The notes beneath the pieces are model-generated. The model did not search any database, was not told where the DNA came from, and saw only the letters and a list, made by a program, of their open reading frames with translations. A DNA stretch of 6,319 nt from Bacteroidaceae bacterium. Lineage in GTDB: Bacteria; Bacteroidota; Bacteroidia; Bacteroidales; Bacteroidaceae. This document shows, piece after piece, positions 1-6,291 of this stretch (position 1 is the first letter of the stretch; every line of letters starts with the position of its first letter). The position numbers and the translations under genes are program-made. The DNA lies in assembly GCA_900769765.1 (NCBI GenBank), contig CAAGHW010000018.1, forward strand, positions 1-6,319, in the 5' to 3' direction.

Positions 1-2
1 CA

Positions 3-1697
3 TTAGTCAACATAGTCTTGCATACCAAAATCCTTACCTAATGGACGACTGAGCATTTCGGGTGGAGTAACCAACTCTCTTTCAGGTTCAAGGGTCGCAT
101 GCATTGTCTCGGCCAAATCCTTTATCACAGACAGGAACCGGTTGTCTATCATCCACACAAAGCACTCAATGCGCAATGTAAAAACATTTCCGGCGCTTAT
201 GTGGTGTCCCACATTGTCCTTGCCAATCGCATACCAGTCATTCTTGTCACTGTGGTAGCCATACTTTGTCGTGAGTATCTCTTCCAATGCGTTATACATT
301 GAATCGAATGTCGCATAATCCTTCACAAGACTCTTAGGGTCATTGTAACTGCTATCGTGCTTACTGGTATTATAGCAGAAATGGAACTGTGTAGGACGAC
401 TCTTGAGTCCTGTAGCACCAAGCATGGGTATAACCCAACTGTTGGGGCGTGCAGCAAGACGTGAAATGTCGTCAACAAACTGTTTCACATTCGGGCATTG
501 TGTATTGGCAGGAATGTTGTAGTACGATGTAGGATTGTCCAAATCGGTCTCAATCTCCTTTGAGACAAAGTTGAAACCACCCAACTTTGCAATGTGATAT
601 GCCAACCAGCTTGTAGCAGGTTCTGTTGCACCCGAAGTGCTCACAATTGTCACCCTCGACCCACGGTCAATGCAACAACCATATGGTGTATTCTTCATGT
701 AGTTTATCAAAACCAACTTGCTCTCGGGATGGTCGGCAGCATTCATGGCATCCACCATGTCATAGATGTGCAGACAGTCGGACTCCTTCACCGCCTCAAG
801 AATATCCTCATAAGGTATGAACTTACGCGTGATGATAGAGTTCACCACCTTGTAACGTGGCACATAGAAGAGGTTCGTGTGCTGCTGGTCCTTGTCGAAC
901 TTGAAAGAATGTACAATGCTTTTCACATTACGTTCAATCTTCTCTTTCAATTTCTCATCCTCCATAGCCTCGGAGAATCCCGAACCGATGAGACCGGCAG
1001 GTACCGCAAACAATGCAATACCAAGCAGACCTATGACGCAGGCAATGAGCCTGCCCACAAAGGTTATTGGCGGAGTGTCGGCAAAGTTGCCGGGGTCACC
1101 CACATACTGTGCAAAAGCCCAGATAACCGATTTGAAACCGTTGTCATACACATCGGGCTGCGCATTGTGTTCATAAAAGAATAGAACGAACGAGAGCATC
1201 AACGTTACGATAGCCAGGAACTGGAACGACACCCACATCTCCTTCGCCTTTGAAGAAACGGCCGTCTGCAACAGACGGAAAGAGTGCATATAGCGGAACA
1301 CCCTGAGCAGGCGCAGTACGCGCAACGCCTTGAGCATAGAGTATGGCAGCGGTATGAACATCTGCACATAAAATGTATATGTAGAGAGTATATCTATAAG
1401 ACCATAGAATGTAAAGCAATACCTTACCCTACCCCAGAAGCCTTTGTACTTCTCGTCCAGCTCATCGGCCACCCAAATGCGCAATGTAACCTCAATAGTA
1501 AAGGTAATAACGGTTACAATGTCAATCACCGAAAGCACCTTCTCGCACAACGGGCCCACATTGAACGTAGATATGAAAACAGAAAGGGTACTCAACACTA
1601 TGAGACCAATGATTGCATAATCGGGGTAGTTCTCCCACTGTTTTGTGCGCAAATCATTGTCAAATATGCGCGCAAGATTTTTCTTGAATTTTTGCAT
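3..1697 (-). CDS. Kv/KCNQ-like voltage-sensor ion channel with atypical filter and unknown C-terminal domain
   Basis: A 564-residue inner-membrane protein of the voltage-gated cation channel superfamily. Seen: S1 about residues 28-46; S2 about 55-75 with the acidic residue of the motif TFTIEVTLRIW; S3 about 97-113 with D102; S4 with R126, R129, R132, R135 and R141 at three-residue steps; S5 about 154-175; pore loop about 189-208; S6 about 214-241. S6 contains FAVPAGLIGSGF, close to the KCNQ S6 signature FALPAGILGSGF, and is followed by a charged helix (EDEKLKEKIER). The filter is odd: anchoring on T-F-V-G-R before S6 puts PGNFAD (202-207) where TVGYGD is expected, so both filter glycines are missing. 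Residues about 275-564 form a soluble domain I do not recognise, presumably cytosolic. The gene is complete (ATG at 1697, TAA at 3-5) and starts 44 bp after the second channel gene. The family is secure; ion selectivity cannot be predicted, and a non-conducting voltage sensor is possible. Confidence 0.88.
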   Translation of the reverse strand: MQKFKKNLARIFDNDLRTKQWENYPDYAIIGLIVLSTLSVFISTFNVGPLCEKVLSVIDIVTVITFTIEVTLRIWVADELDEKYKGFWGRVRYCFTFYGLIDILSTYTFYVQMFIPLPYSMLKALRVLRLLRVFRYMHSFRLLQTAVSSKAKEMWVSFQFLAIVTLMLSFVLFFYEHNAQPDVYDNGFKSVIWAFAQYVGDPGNFADTPPITFVGRLIACVIGLLGIALFAVPAGLIGSGFSEAMEDEKLKEKIERNVKSIVHSFKFDKDQQHTNLFYVPRYKVVNSIITRKFIPYEDILEAVKESDCLHIYDMVDAMNAADHPESKLVLINYMKNTPYGCCIDRGSRVTIVSTSGATEPATSWLAYHIAKLGGFNFVSKEIETDLDNPTSYYNIPANTQCPNVKQFVDDISRLAARPNSWVIPMLGATGLKSRPTQFHFCYNTSKHDSSYNDPKSLVKDYATFDSMYNALEEILTTKYGYHSDKNDWYAIGKDNVGHHISAGNVFTLRIECFVWMIDNRFLSVIKDLAETMHATLEPERELVTPPEMLSRPLGKDFGMQDYVD

Positions 1698-1718
1698 CTG
1701 TGTAATTTATTTTGCTGT

Positions 1719-1737
1719 TTTAATATCAGATATTAAA
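1719..1737. repeat. Perfect 19-bp AT-rich palindrome between the two channel genes
   Basis: The arms TTTAATATC (1719-1727) and GATATTAAA (1729-1737) are perfect reverse complements around one central base (1728). The site lies in the 44-bp gap between the stop of the Nav-like gene and the start of the KCNQ-like gene, about 21 bp upstream of the latter's ATG. Nine-base arms around a single base look like a dimeric regulator's operator. As RNA it would be an almost pure A-U hairpin with no following U-tract, so it makes a poor intrinsic terminator. Its function is inferred only. Confidence 0.55.
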
Positions 1738-1741
1738 GAGT

Positions 1742-2548
1742 TCAATCGGCATCCTTATTCTCGCGCACCGACTGATAATTGCTGAGAATGGCACCCGTAA
1801 CAAGATTCAAGAGCAGGAATGCCGCCAACACCTCCCACGATATATGGTAAATGTTTATAACCGCTGTATTGACCTTGAGCAAACCGCACTCCGAAGCCTT
1901 CACATGATTATATCTTATATCCGTCCATGCATCACCGGTCAATTCCCTGAACAGCGTAAACATTGCCTCGCCCAATGTCCCGAACGGGTCGGGAGCAATA
2001 GCTGCAGGTGCCTCATTGACAAACTTCTCATAACGTACCTTTTCCTCAGCAGTCAATTTCTCCGGATTAGGCAATTTAAACAAGCCAACACCTATAATTG
2101 CATACAGATATATAAAGACAAGAAGCAGTATAACATTATAGAACATTGCGCTGAACGAGCGTATGAATACCGTGATAATTATTTTCAATTCTTTTGCAGC
2201 ACGTAACAACCTGAGCACACGGAATACCCTTAAGATTCTTACCCCCATCATCATTGAAGCATTAGGAATCAATGTTTCAGGAATATAACCTATCAACACA
2301 AGAGATAAGTCAAACACATTCCATCCGTCTTTAATGAAACGCCTAATACTGCCAGAGGCAATAAAACGCAGAATTATCTCAATAGTAAAAACGCCCAGGT
2401 TAATTCGCTGAATTAGCCTGACAATCTCGCTGCTATTATATGTCTCAACACCAATAAGAATTGAATTCAAAATAATAACAGCAACGATAACAATCTCAAA
2501 GACCTTGTTTTTTGTTATTGCAAGACAAATCCTTTTAAAATTCTTCAT
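1742..2548 (-). CDS. NaChBac/NavAb-type voltage-gated cation channel, filter TGDAWTD
   Basis: A 268-residue single-domain six-helix channel of the bacterial Nav/Cav type, which would work as a homotetramer in the inner membrane. Seen: S1 about 16-37; S2 about 50-64 with E57; S3 about 76-90 with D80; S4 with R104, R107, R110, R113 and R116; S5 about 131-157; pore helix FGTLGEAMFTLF (189-200), nearly identical to FGTLGESFYTLF of NavAb; filter T204-G-D-A-W-T-D210; S6 about 236-258 with the conserved N248-L249. The filter aspartate D206 takes the place of the usual selectivity glutamate, and D210 is a second acidic site. The loop before the pore helix (about 158-188) is roughly 24 residues longer than in NavAb, and the loop after the filter is about 8 longer. 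The protein ends about ten residues after S6 and lacks the family's usual coiled-coil tail. The start at 2548 has no clear ribosome binding site; an ATG 22 bp upstream is out of frame. The Na+ versus Ca2+ preference is unresolved. Confidence 0.92.
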   Translation of the reverse strand: MKNFKRICLAITKNKVFEIVIVAVIILNSILIGVETYNSSEIVRLIQRINLGVFTIEIILRFIASGSIRRFIKDGWNVFDLSLVLIGYIPETLIPNASMMMGVRILRVFRVLRLLRAAKELKIIITVFIRSFSAMFYNVILLLVFIYLYAIIGVGLFKLPNPEKLTAEEKVRYEKFVNEAPAAIAPDPFGTLGEAMFTLFRELTGDAWTDIRYNHVKASECGLLKVNTAVINIYHISWEVLAAFLLLNLVTGAILSNYQSVRENKDAD

Positions 2549-2630
2549 AGTTTCAGATTGAAAATTTCATCTTTGATTCAGCAACCTTATCAAAAATCCA
2601 AAGGGTTTATAATATCGTGTTTCTTTTACA

Positions 2631-3242
2631 TTATTTACGTCTTTGGCATATGCCGGTTGTTATCCCCCAAACAGCCTTCAACATATCATCAAGTGGCATT
2701 GTGGGTTGCTCCTCTGCTGCCGACGGTTGTCCCTCATACAGTGGCAAGTGAACAAACAGCGCCTTCATCCCGAGCCTTTCATTGCAAAGCCGCAAAGCCT
2801 CATAATATGTGCGGTTACACACATAAAGCCCCGCGCTGTTAGAAACCTTGACCGGAATTCCCAGTTCCTCAACCACCCTGCGCAAATCCTTTATATCAGT
2901 ATTTGTAAAGAGCGCAGCAGCACCTGTAGCACTTATCGGTTCCTCATCGGGAAGGTATCCGTCATTGTCGGGGGTGGTTGCATCCATCATATTAATTGCT
3001 ATGCGTTCCAATTTGATATAATCGATACCGGCAGCCTGCCCAAGCATAATTATAACATCGGGGTGGCACTCCTCCACCGCCCTGCGCAAAGCTATGCCGA
3101 CACCCGCAAAACTCACAGGCAAACGCTTTGCGATGACCTCTGCTTCAACAACACTACAGGCAGTTACCTTTTCGGCAACCGCCCACGATGAATTCTCTTT
3201 GTAATTGCCAAACGGCTCAAAGCCGGTTAACAGAACACGCAT
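2631..3242 (-). CDS. pcp: Pyroglutamyl-peptidase I (pyrrolidone-carboxylate peptidase)
   Basis: A 203-residue cytosolic cysteine peptidase of family C15, which removes N-terminal pyroglutamate (5-oxoproline) from peptides. Seen: the N-terminal signature TGFEPFG (6-12); GQAAGIDYIKLER with the catalytic glutamate E79; SNSAGLYVCN with the nucleophile C142; FVHLPLYEG with the catalytic histidine H165. Spacing matches the family's Glu-Cys-His triad (Glu81, Cys144, His168 in the Bacillus enzyme), so the enzyme should be active. The length is slightly under the usual 210-215 residues because the C-terminal helix is short. It begins 39 bp after the H1-like gene and ends 82 bp before the Nav-like channel gene. 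Nothing in the sequence ties it functionally to either neighbour. Confidence in the family is very high. Confidence 0.96.
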   Translation of the reverse strand: MRVLLTGFEPFGNYKENSSWAVAEKVTACSVVEAEVIAKRLPVSFAGVGIALRRAVEECHPDVIIMLGQAAGIDYIKLERIAINMMDATTPDNDGYLPDEEPISATGAAALFTNTDIKDLRRVVEELGIPVKVSNSAGLYVCNRTYYEALRLCNERLGMKALFVHLPLYEGQPSAAEEQPTMPLDDMLKAVWGITTGICQRRK

Positions 3243-3281
3243 TGCACAATCTACTTTAATAGAAGTTCAATATGCATGCTA

Positions 3282-3839
3282 TTACTTCCACACATCTTTC
3301 TTGCAACCATTCTTTTCACATTCAGCATTGAATGAAGCAAGAGTCTTTTCATCATTACTGCCCGAAGTATAGTATCTATGGCCATCACCTTCGGTATAAC
3401 AAACCTGGCAATACAAGCCAAATACTGTGTCGAACTCCTTTTCCAAAGACTTGATTTTCTTGTTTCCAGAGATTGAGATATCACCACCGGAATCGGCGCG
3501 ACGCACAGAAGCCAATGTCTTGCTACCGTCAATAGGAGTAATGGCCTCTCCCTTTGCCACCTGCTGACGAGCATAACTGTAGAATATTCCTAAACGAAGA
3601 TACGGGAATTTCTTATTGAACTCCTTGCGCAAAGTATCAATCTTCTTGTTACCGGTTACAGAAATCTCAACACTCTTTGCAACTGTTGCAGTAGCCTTCT
3701 TCGCTGCAGGCTTAGCTGTTGTTGTAGCCTTCTTTGCCGCAGGTTTCACTGTTGTTGTTGTCTTTTTTGCTGCAGGTTTGACAGTCGTTGTCTTCTTCGC
3801 CGCAGGTTTCGCTGTTGTTTTTTTTGTAGTTGTTGCCAT
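3282..3839 (-). CDS. Histone H1-like KPAAKK-repeat protein with a duplicated small domain
   Basis: A 185-residue protein in two parts. Residues 1-56 are a low-complexity tail of Thr, Lys, Pro and Ala with KPAAKK at 11-16, 21-26, 32-37 and 43-48, like the DNA-binding tails of bacterial histone H1-like proteins. Residues about 57-115 and 119-175 are two copies of one domain: both begin with ISxxGNKKI (ISVTGNKKI and ISISGNKKI), continue with an L-x-K-E-F helix and a hydrophobic strand, and end with KTLAS. From memory, similar ISxxGxxK small domains occur in other Bacteroidales proteins, but I cannot name the family. Copy B has four cysteines (C144, C147, C174, C179); copy A has none. There is no signal peptide or membrane segment, so a cytosolic, possibly nucleoid-associated role is inferred. 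The start at 3839 is set by the repeat reading frame and an AT-rich leader. DNA binding is plausible but unproven. Confidence 0.82.
   Translation of the reverse strand: MATTTKKTTAKPAAKKTTTVKPAAKKTTTTVKPAAKKATTTAKPAAKKATATVAKSVEISVTGNKKIDTLRKEFNKKFPYLRLGIFYSYARQQVAKGEAITPIDGSKTLASVRRADSGGDISISGNKKIKSLEKEFDTVFGLYCQVCYTEGDGHRYYTSGSNDEKTLASFNAECEKNGCKKDVWK
3696..3809 (-). repeat. Coding tandem repeat, four KPAAKK units
   Basis: Four KPAAKK units are spaced 10-11 codons apart and separated by Thr/Val/Ala linkers such as TTTV and TTTTV. The near-identical DNA units make copy-number change by slippage plausible. The same stretch gives an artificial hydrophobic open frame on the opposite strand. Confidence 0.85.
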
Positions 3840-3873
3840 AAAAAATAATATTTATTACTAACCTATTTTCTTA

Positions 3874-3881
3874 CAAATATT
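3874..3881 (-). promoter_or_regulatory. Possible Bacteroidetes -7 promoter element for the H1-like gene
   Basis: On the minus strand this reads AATATTTG, one base off the Bacteroidetes -7 consensus TAnnTTTG. It lies about 35 bp upstream of the ATG at 3839, inside the 96-bp AT-rich gap after the larger lipoprotein gene, which would give a short leader. I see no convincing TTG -33 element at the usual 19-21 bp spacing, so this is weak. Confidence 0.25.
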
Positions 3882-3935
3882 TTTCTATCCTTTACCTATT
3901 AGTTTAGCGACAACGCTCAGCATAACATAATAGAT

Positions 3936-5231
3936 TTAATTTACACTATATTTTGTTCTATAATACACAGTATTCGGTACAACAACCTCAACCTCAACCC
4001 ACAGATAGTTGGCATAACGCATACGTTCATTTTCAAAGCCTAAGTATATGGTCTTTGCACCTTTTGTAGGAATACGTCCATTGCACGACTGTGTTCCTAC
4101 AGTTGAATAATCGACATCATAATTAAGCTGTGATACCGGCTTTGATCCATCCTGGAATTGTTTCGCCTGTGATTGATTGCGGAACACATACATGCTGCAA
4201 TAGGCATCCTCGTCGCGTATAGGGCGATTGTCGTCAAGTATAGTATTAAGCAAGCCATTGCTCTTGCTCTTTTCGTATATTGGCAATCCAAGGAATTTGA
4301 TACGTTTATAGGAACGGGTAAGATTATCGTGGAACTCTCCATCGCTTGCACGGCTGTTTTCGCTTGTAGCTATGCGCATCGAATAAAGAATGTCTGTTGC
4401 ACCAGCAGGTACAGGCACGGATACCAACGCCTTTGCATTTCCCGAAAACGCAGCTTTCAGCTGACCACGCAAAGTAAACTTACGTGGTTCTTCAAAACAT
4501 TTACGCATTTCAATGCCTGGAATACCTATAGCACCCAAGTCACCTTTCTTACACTCTACTTGCTCAGCAACAACAGCAGGACGATTGTACATCCCCGATG
4601 CCCCTATCGGACGGAACCCCAGAGACACACTCACATGCTGCTTGGTCTGCGGGGTCAATTCCAACAAATAGACTCCCGTATTCGCAACCAAAAGAGAATC
4701 GGAAACTCTGTTTTTCTTATATGTTTTTATCAATTGTTCCGTATCGGCATTATAGAGTTTCGCAACAAGCGCGGCAGAAGACTCTATTCCACAGAACAGT
4801 TTCTCTCCTTTTTTAAGATATATCGGATAATATGTCTTTTCGGTCAGAATTTGTTCAGACACGTTGACTACATTTATTTTTCCCGACTTTATAATAACCT
4901 GTTCCGAAAGCGACACAATACGTTGTTGGCAGTTCACGATACGCATTTTCAACGAGTCGCAATGCTGTATTGTAGCCAGATTCATCTCTTCGTCATTGTA
5001 ATCGTACTTCAGATCTTTTGCTTTGTTCAAAAGAGCAATCAGCACATCATACGACGGCGCAGAAGCAACCTTGTCGCACTCCATTTCCAGCTGTTCAACA
5101 GCTTGCTGAACTTTATTGTAACGATATGCCTCACGTTCCGATAGTTTAACGCCATCTTTATTCAAAGCCTCTCCACATCCATTTATAACCAAAAACGCGA
5201 GAGCTACAACCACAATACTTACGTTCTTCAT
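3936..5231 (-). CDS. Predicted lipoprotein of unknown function, second gene of a pair
   Basis: A 431-residue exported protein that I do not recognise. Seen: an N-terminal signal (K2, then a hydrophobic stretch about 4-16) ending in VINGC, so C19 is the likely lipidated cysteine; asparagine just before the glycine is atypical for a lipobox. Residues about 30-110 are probably helical and may form a short coiled coil. Residues about 115-205 look like a beta-sandwich (YYPIYLKKGEKLF, then GVYLLEL), reminiscent of PPC/GOLD-type folds, but this is a shape impression only. The remainder (about 230-431) alternates predicted strands and loops and ends in a strand-rich stretch (YLWVEVEVVVP). It starts only 6 bp after the TPR-like lipoprotein stop, so translation and function are probably coupled. 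The envelope location is well supported; the role is unknown. Confidence 0.8.
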   Translation of the reverse strand: MKNVSIVVVALAFLVINGCGEALNKDGVKLSEREAYRYNKVQQAVEQLEMECDKVASAPSYDVLIALLNKAKDLKYDYNDEEMNLATIQHCDSLKMRIVNCQQRIVSLSEQVIIKSGKINVVNVSEQILTEKTYYPIYLKKGEKLFCGIESSAALVAKLYNADTEQLIKTYKKNRVSDSLLVANTGVYLLELTPQTKQHVSVSLGFRPIGASGMYNRPAVVAEQVECKKGDLGAIGIPGIEMRKCFEEPRKFTLRGQLKAAFSGNAKALVSVPVPAGATDILYSMRIATSENSRASDGEFHDNLTRSYKRIKFLGLPIYEKSKSNGLLNTILDDNRPIRDEDAYCSMYVFRNQSQAKQFQDGSKPVSQLNYDVDYSTVGTQSCNGRIPTKGAKTIYLGFENERMRYANYLWVEVEVVVPNTVYYRTKYSVN

Positions 5232-5237
5232 ATTTGT

Positions 5238-5858
5238 TTAGTTTTGGCTACTGTTAAAAACCTTATTCAGTTCACTGCACATTATACTGTATCTATAATT
5301 GGGATAATCATTACCCCACCTGCTGTTATCGACATTTTTAAGGAACCAAACACTTTTCTGTTTAATGAACTGCGATGCCTGCATAGAATTCCCCGAATTG
5401 CACATTGCAATTACACAATCAGCCATATATGCGAAATAGTCAGGTGCATTACCTGGGTAATCCTCACTGTCGTAACTACGTGCATGATAATTCCAAGCCT
5501 TGTCATATCTGCCCTCCTTTATCAAAGCATCGTATATCTTTCTCGAATATTTCTCGGTATAGGCTGCATTATTATATAGCCCCTTATATTGCATGTTATA
5601 CATTGAGCAATGCCCGGTAATTCTCTCAAACACATAGATTGCCCTGTCCAAATTGCCTATTGCAAGATACTCGTCAATCAACATACCGCCGTAATAAAGA
5701 CACTCGCTTGAACCTTTAATCTCTTTCAAATACTTTTCTGCTTCCGTAAGGTTTCCTGCATCCAATGCTTTCTCTACATTATGCTTTGCAATATTTCCAC
5801 ATCCTACCAAAAGAAATATCGACAACAGCAATGTCAACTTGTAGTAATTGTTTTTCAT
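5238..5858 (-). CDS. Predicted TPR-like lipoprotein, first gene of a pair
   Basis: A 206-residue exported protein. Seen: a signal peptide with K7, a hydrophobic core (about 8-17) and a clean lipobox LVGC, making C20 the lipidated residue. The mature part contains helical hairpins with TPR/Sel1-like spacing: ALDAGNLTEAEKYLKEI (31-47), YLAIGNLDRAIYVFERI (64-80), ALIKEGRYDKAWNYHARS (111-128) and a weaker one about 149-169 (CNSGNSMQASQF). Each has a small residue-Gly-Asn/Arg turn followed by an Ala. Such repeats usually serve as protein-binding scaffolds. It is followed after 6 bp by the larger lipoprotein gene, so the two may form a complex in the cell envelope. The start at 5858 is set by the signal peptide. 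The substrate or partner is unknown. Confidence 0.82.
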   Translation of the reverse strand: MKNNYYKLTLLLSIFLLVGCGNIAKHNVEKALDAGNLTEAEKYLKEIKGSSECLYYGGMLIDEYLAIGNLDRAIYVFERITGHCSMYNMQYKGLYNNAAYTEKYSRKIYDALIKEGRYDKAWNYHARSYDSEDYPGNAPDYFAYMADCVIAMCNSGNSMQASQFIKQKSVWFLKNVDNSRWGNDYPNYRYSIMCSELNKVFNSSQN

Positions 5859-5881
5859 AACAATGTTATTTGAAGTTCGTA

Positions 5882-5914
5882 ACGACAGATATACGCCAAC
5901 GAGGCAACTGTCAT
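5882..5914 (-). other. Imperfect inverted repeat upstream of the lipoprotein pair
   Basis: In the 76-bp gap before the TPR-like lipoprotein gene, the arms at 5882-5888 (ACGACAG) and 5908-5914 (CTGTCAT) pair over seven bases with one G-U. An inner GCC/GGC pairing lies at 5895-5897 and 5903-5905. No T-tract follows, so it is not a typical terminator. The minus-strand sequence TATATCTG (5886-5893), one base off the TAnnTTTG -7 consensus, lies inside it, so a promoter-overlapping operator is possible. All of this is weak. Confidence 0.25.
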
Positions 5915-5934
5915 ATTGTTTACATTTGCTTTTT

Positions 5935-6291
5935 TTAGATGTTTTTTTTAACTCTCACTTTCATTTTCGCCAAACGTGCGTCGACTACAATCTCCGCCTC
6001 AACGGGATCCATTCCCGACTTAATACGATTTTGTATTATGGCATTACGTTCCTTTGCTGTAATTATACCATCACAAGCAGCAGCCTTGATAAGACGATTG
6101 AGACTTACAATCTTTCTACCATAGGCATCAGTCCTTCCCTTTCTTAATCGTCGCAACAGGAATATACCCAAGACAATTAGGAGCAACACCCACCAATATG
6201 TATAAAAAAATGTTACTGCATCAAGTACCAAGGCAATTACAAGTATCACCACAAAACCGACAACAATATTTCTTAAACATCCCAACATCAC
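5935..6291 (-). CDS. Small membrane protein with TerB-like C-terminal tail
   Basis: A 117-118-residue protein with two adjacent hydrophobic helices (about 8-24 and 31-46), then a basic stop-transfer stretch RRLRKGR (47-53) that places the C-terminus in the cytosol by the positive-inside rule. The tail, about 66-108, has an alpha-helical pattern with AACDGIITAKERNAI and SGMDPVEAEIVVDARL. This resembles the DGxIxxxE...GxD repeats of TerB-like (tellurite-resistance B) helical domains, where the acidic residues can bind metal; the family call is tentative. The frame opens at GTG (6289-6291) directly followed by ATG (6286-6288), and the ATG at 6288 is the likelier start. The 28 bases to the window edge contain stop codons in all three minus-strand frames, so an upstream gene may end there, but none can be shown. 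Confidence 0.72.
   Translation of the reverse strand: MMLGCLRNIVVGFVVILVIALVLDAVTFFYTYWWVLLLIVLGIFLLRRLRKGRTDAYGRKIVSLNRLIKAAACDGIITAKERNAIIQNRIKSGMDPVEAEIVVDARLAKMKVRVKKNI

Noticed and set aside
594..1184. 196-residue plus-strand open frame opposite the KCNQ-like gene
   Set aside because: It is antisense to a confidently identified channel pore and C-terminal region, and its composition is Cys/His-rich with no recognisable motif.
2549..2630. Possible promoter upstream of the Nav-like channel (GATTTTTG on the minus strand)
   Set aside because: It differs from TAnnTTTG at the first base, no -33 element is found at proper spacing, and such matches are expected by chance in AT-rich DNA.
3251..3574. 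107-residue minus-strand open frame inside the H1-like gene
   Set aside because: It is an alternative frame over the duplicated domain, which carries the conserved repeat signal in the other frame.
3616..3861. Plus-strand hydrophobic open frame with FFAAGF repeats that looks like a membrane protein
   Set aside because: It is the exact antisense reading of the KPAAKK repeat. Lys and Pro codons read backwards give Phe and Gly, so the hydrophobicity is an artefact.
3902..3921. Short hairpin (AGCG-ACAA-CGCT with partial extension) after the large lipoprotein gene, considered as a terminator
   Set aside because: The core stem is only 4 bp with a mismatch beyond it, and no T-tract follows on the minus strand.
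4173..5144. 323-residue plus-strand open frame opposite the large lipoprotein gene
   Set aside because: It lies wholly antisense to a gene with a clear signal peptide. Its product is rich in His, Arg, Phe and Cys with no domain pattern, as expected of a complementary-frame shadow.
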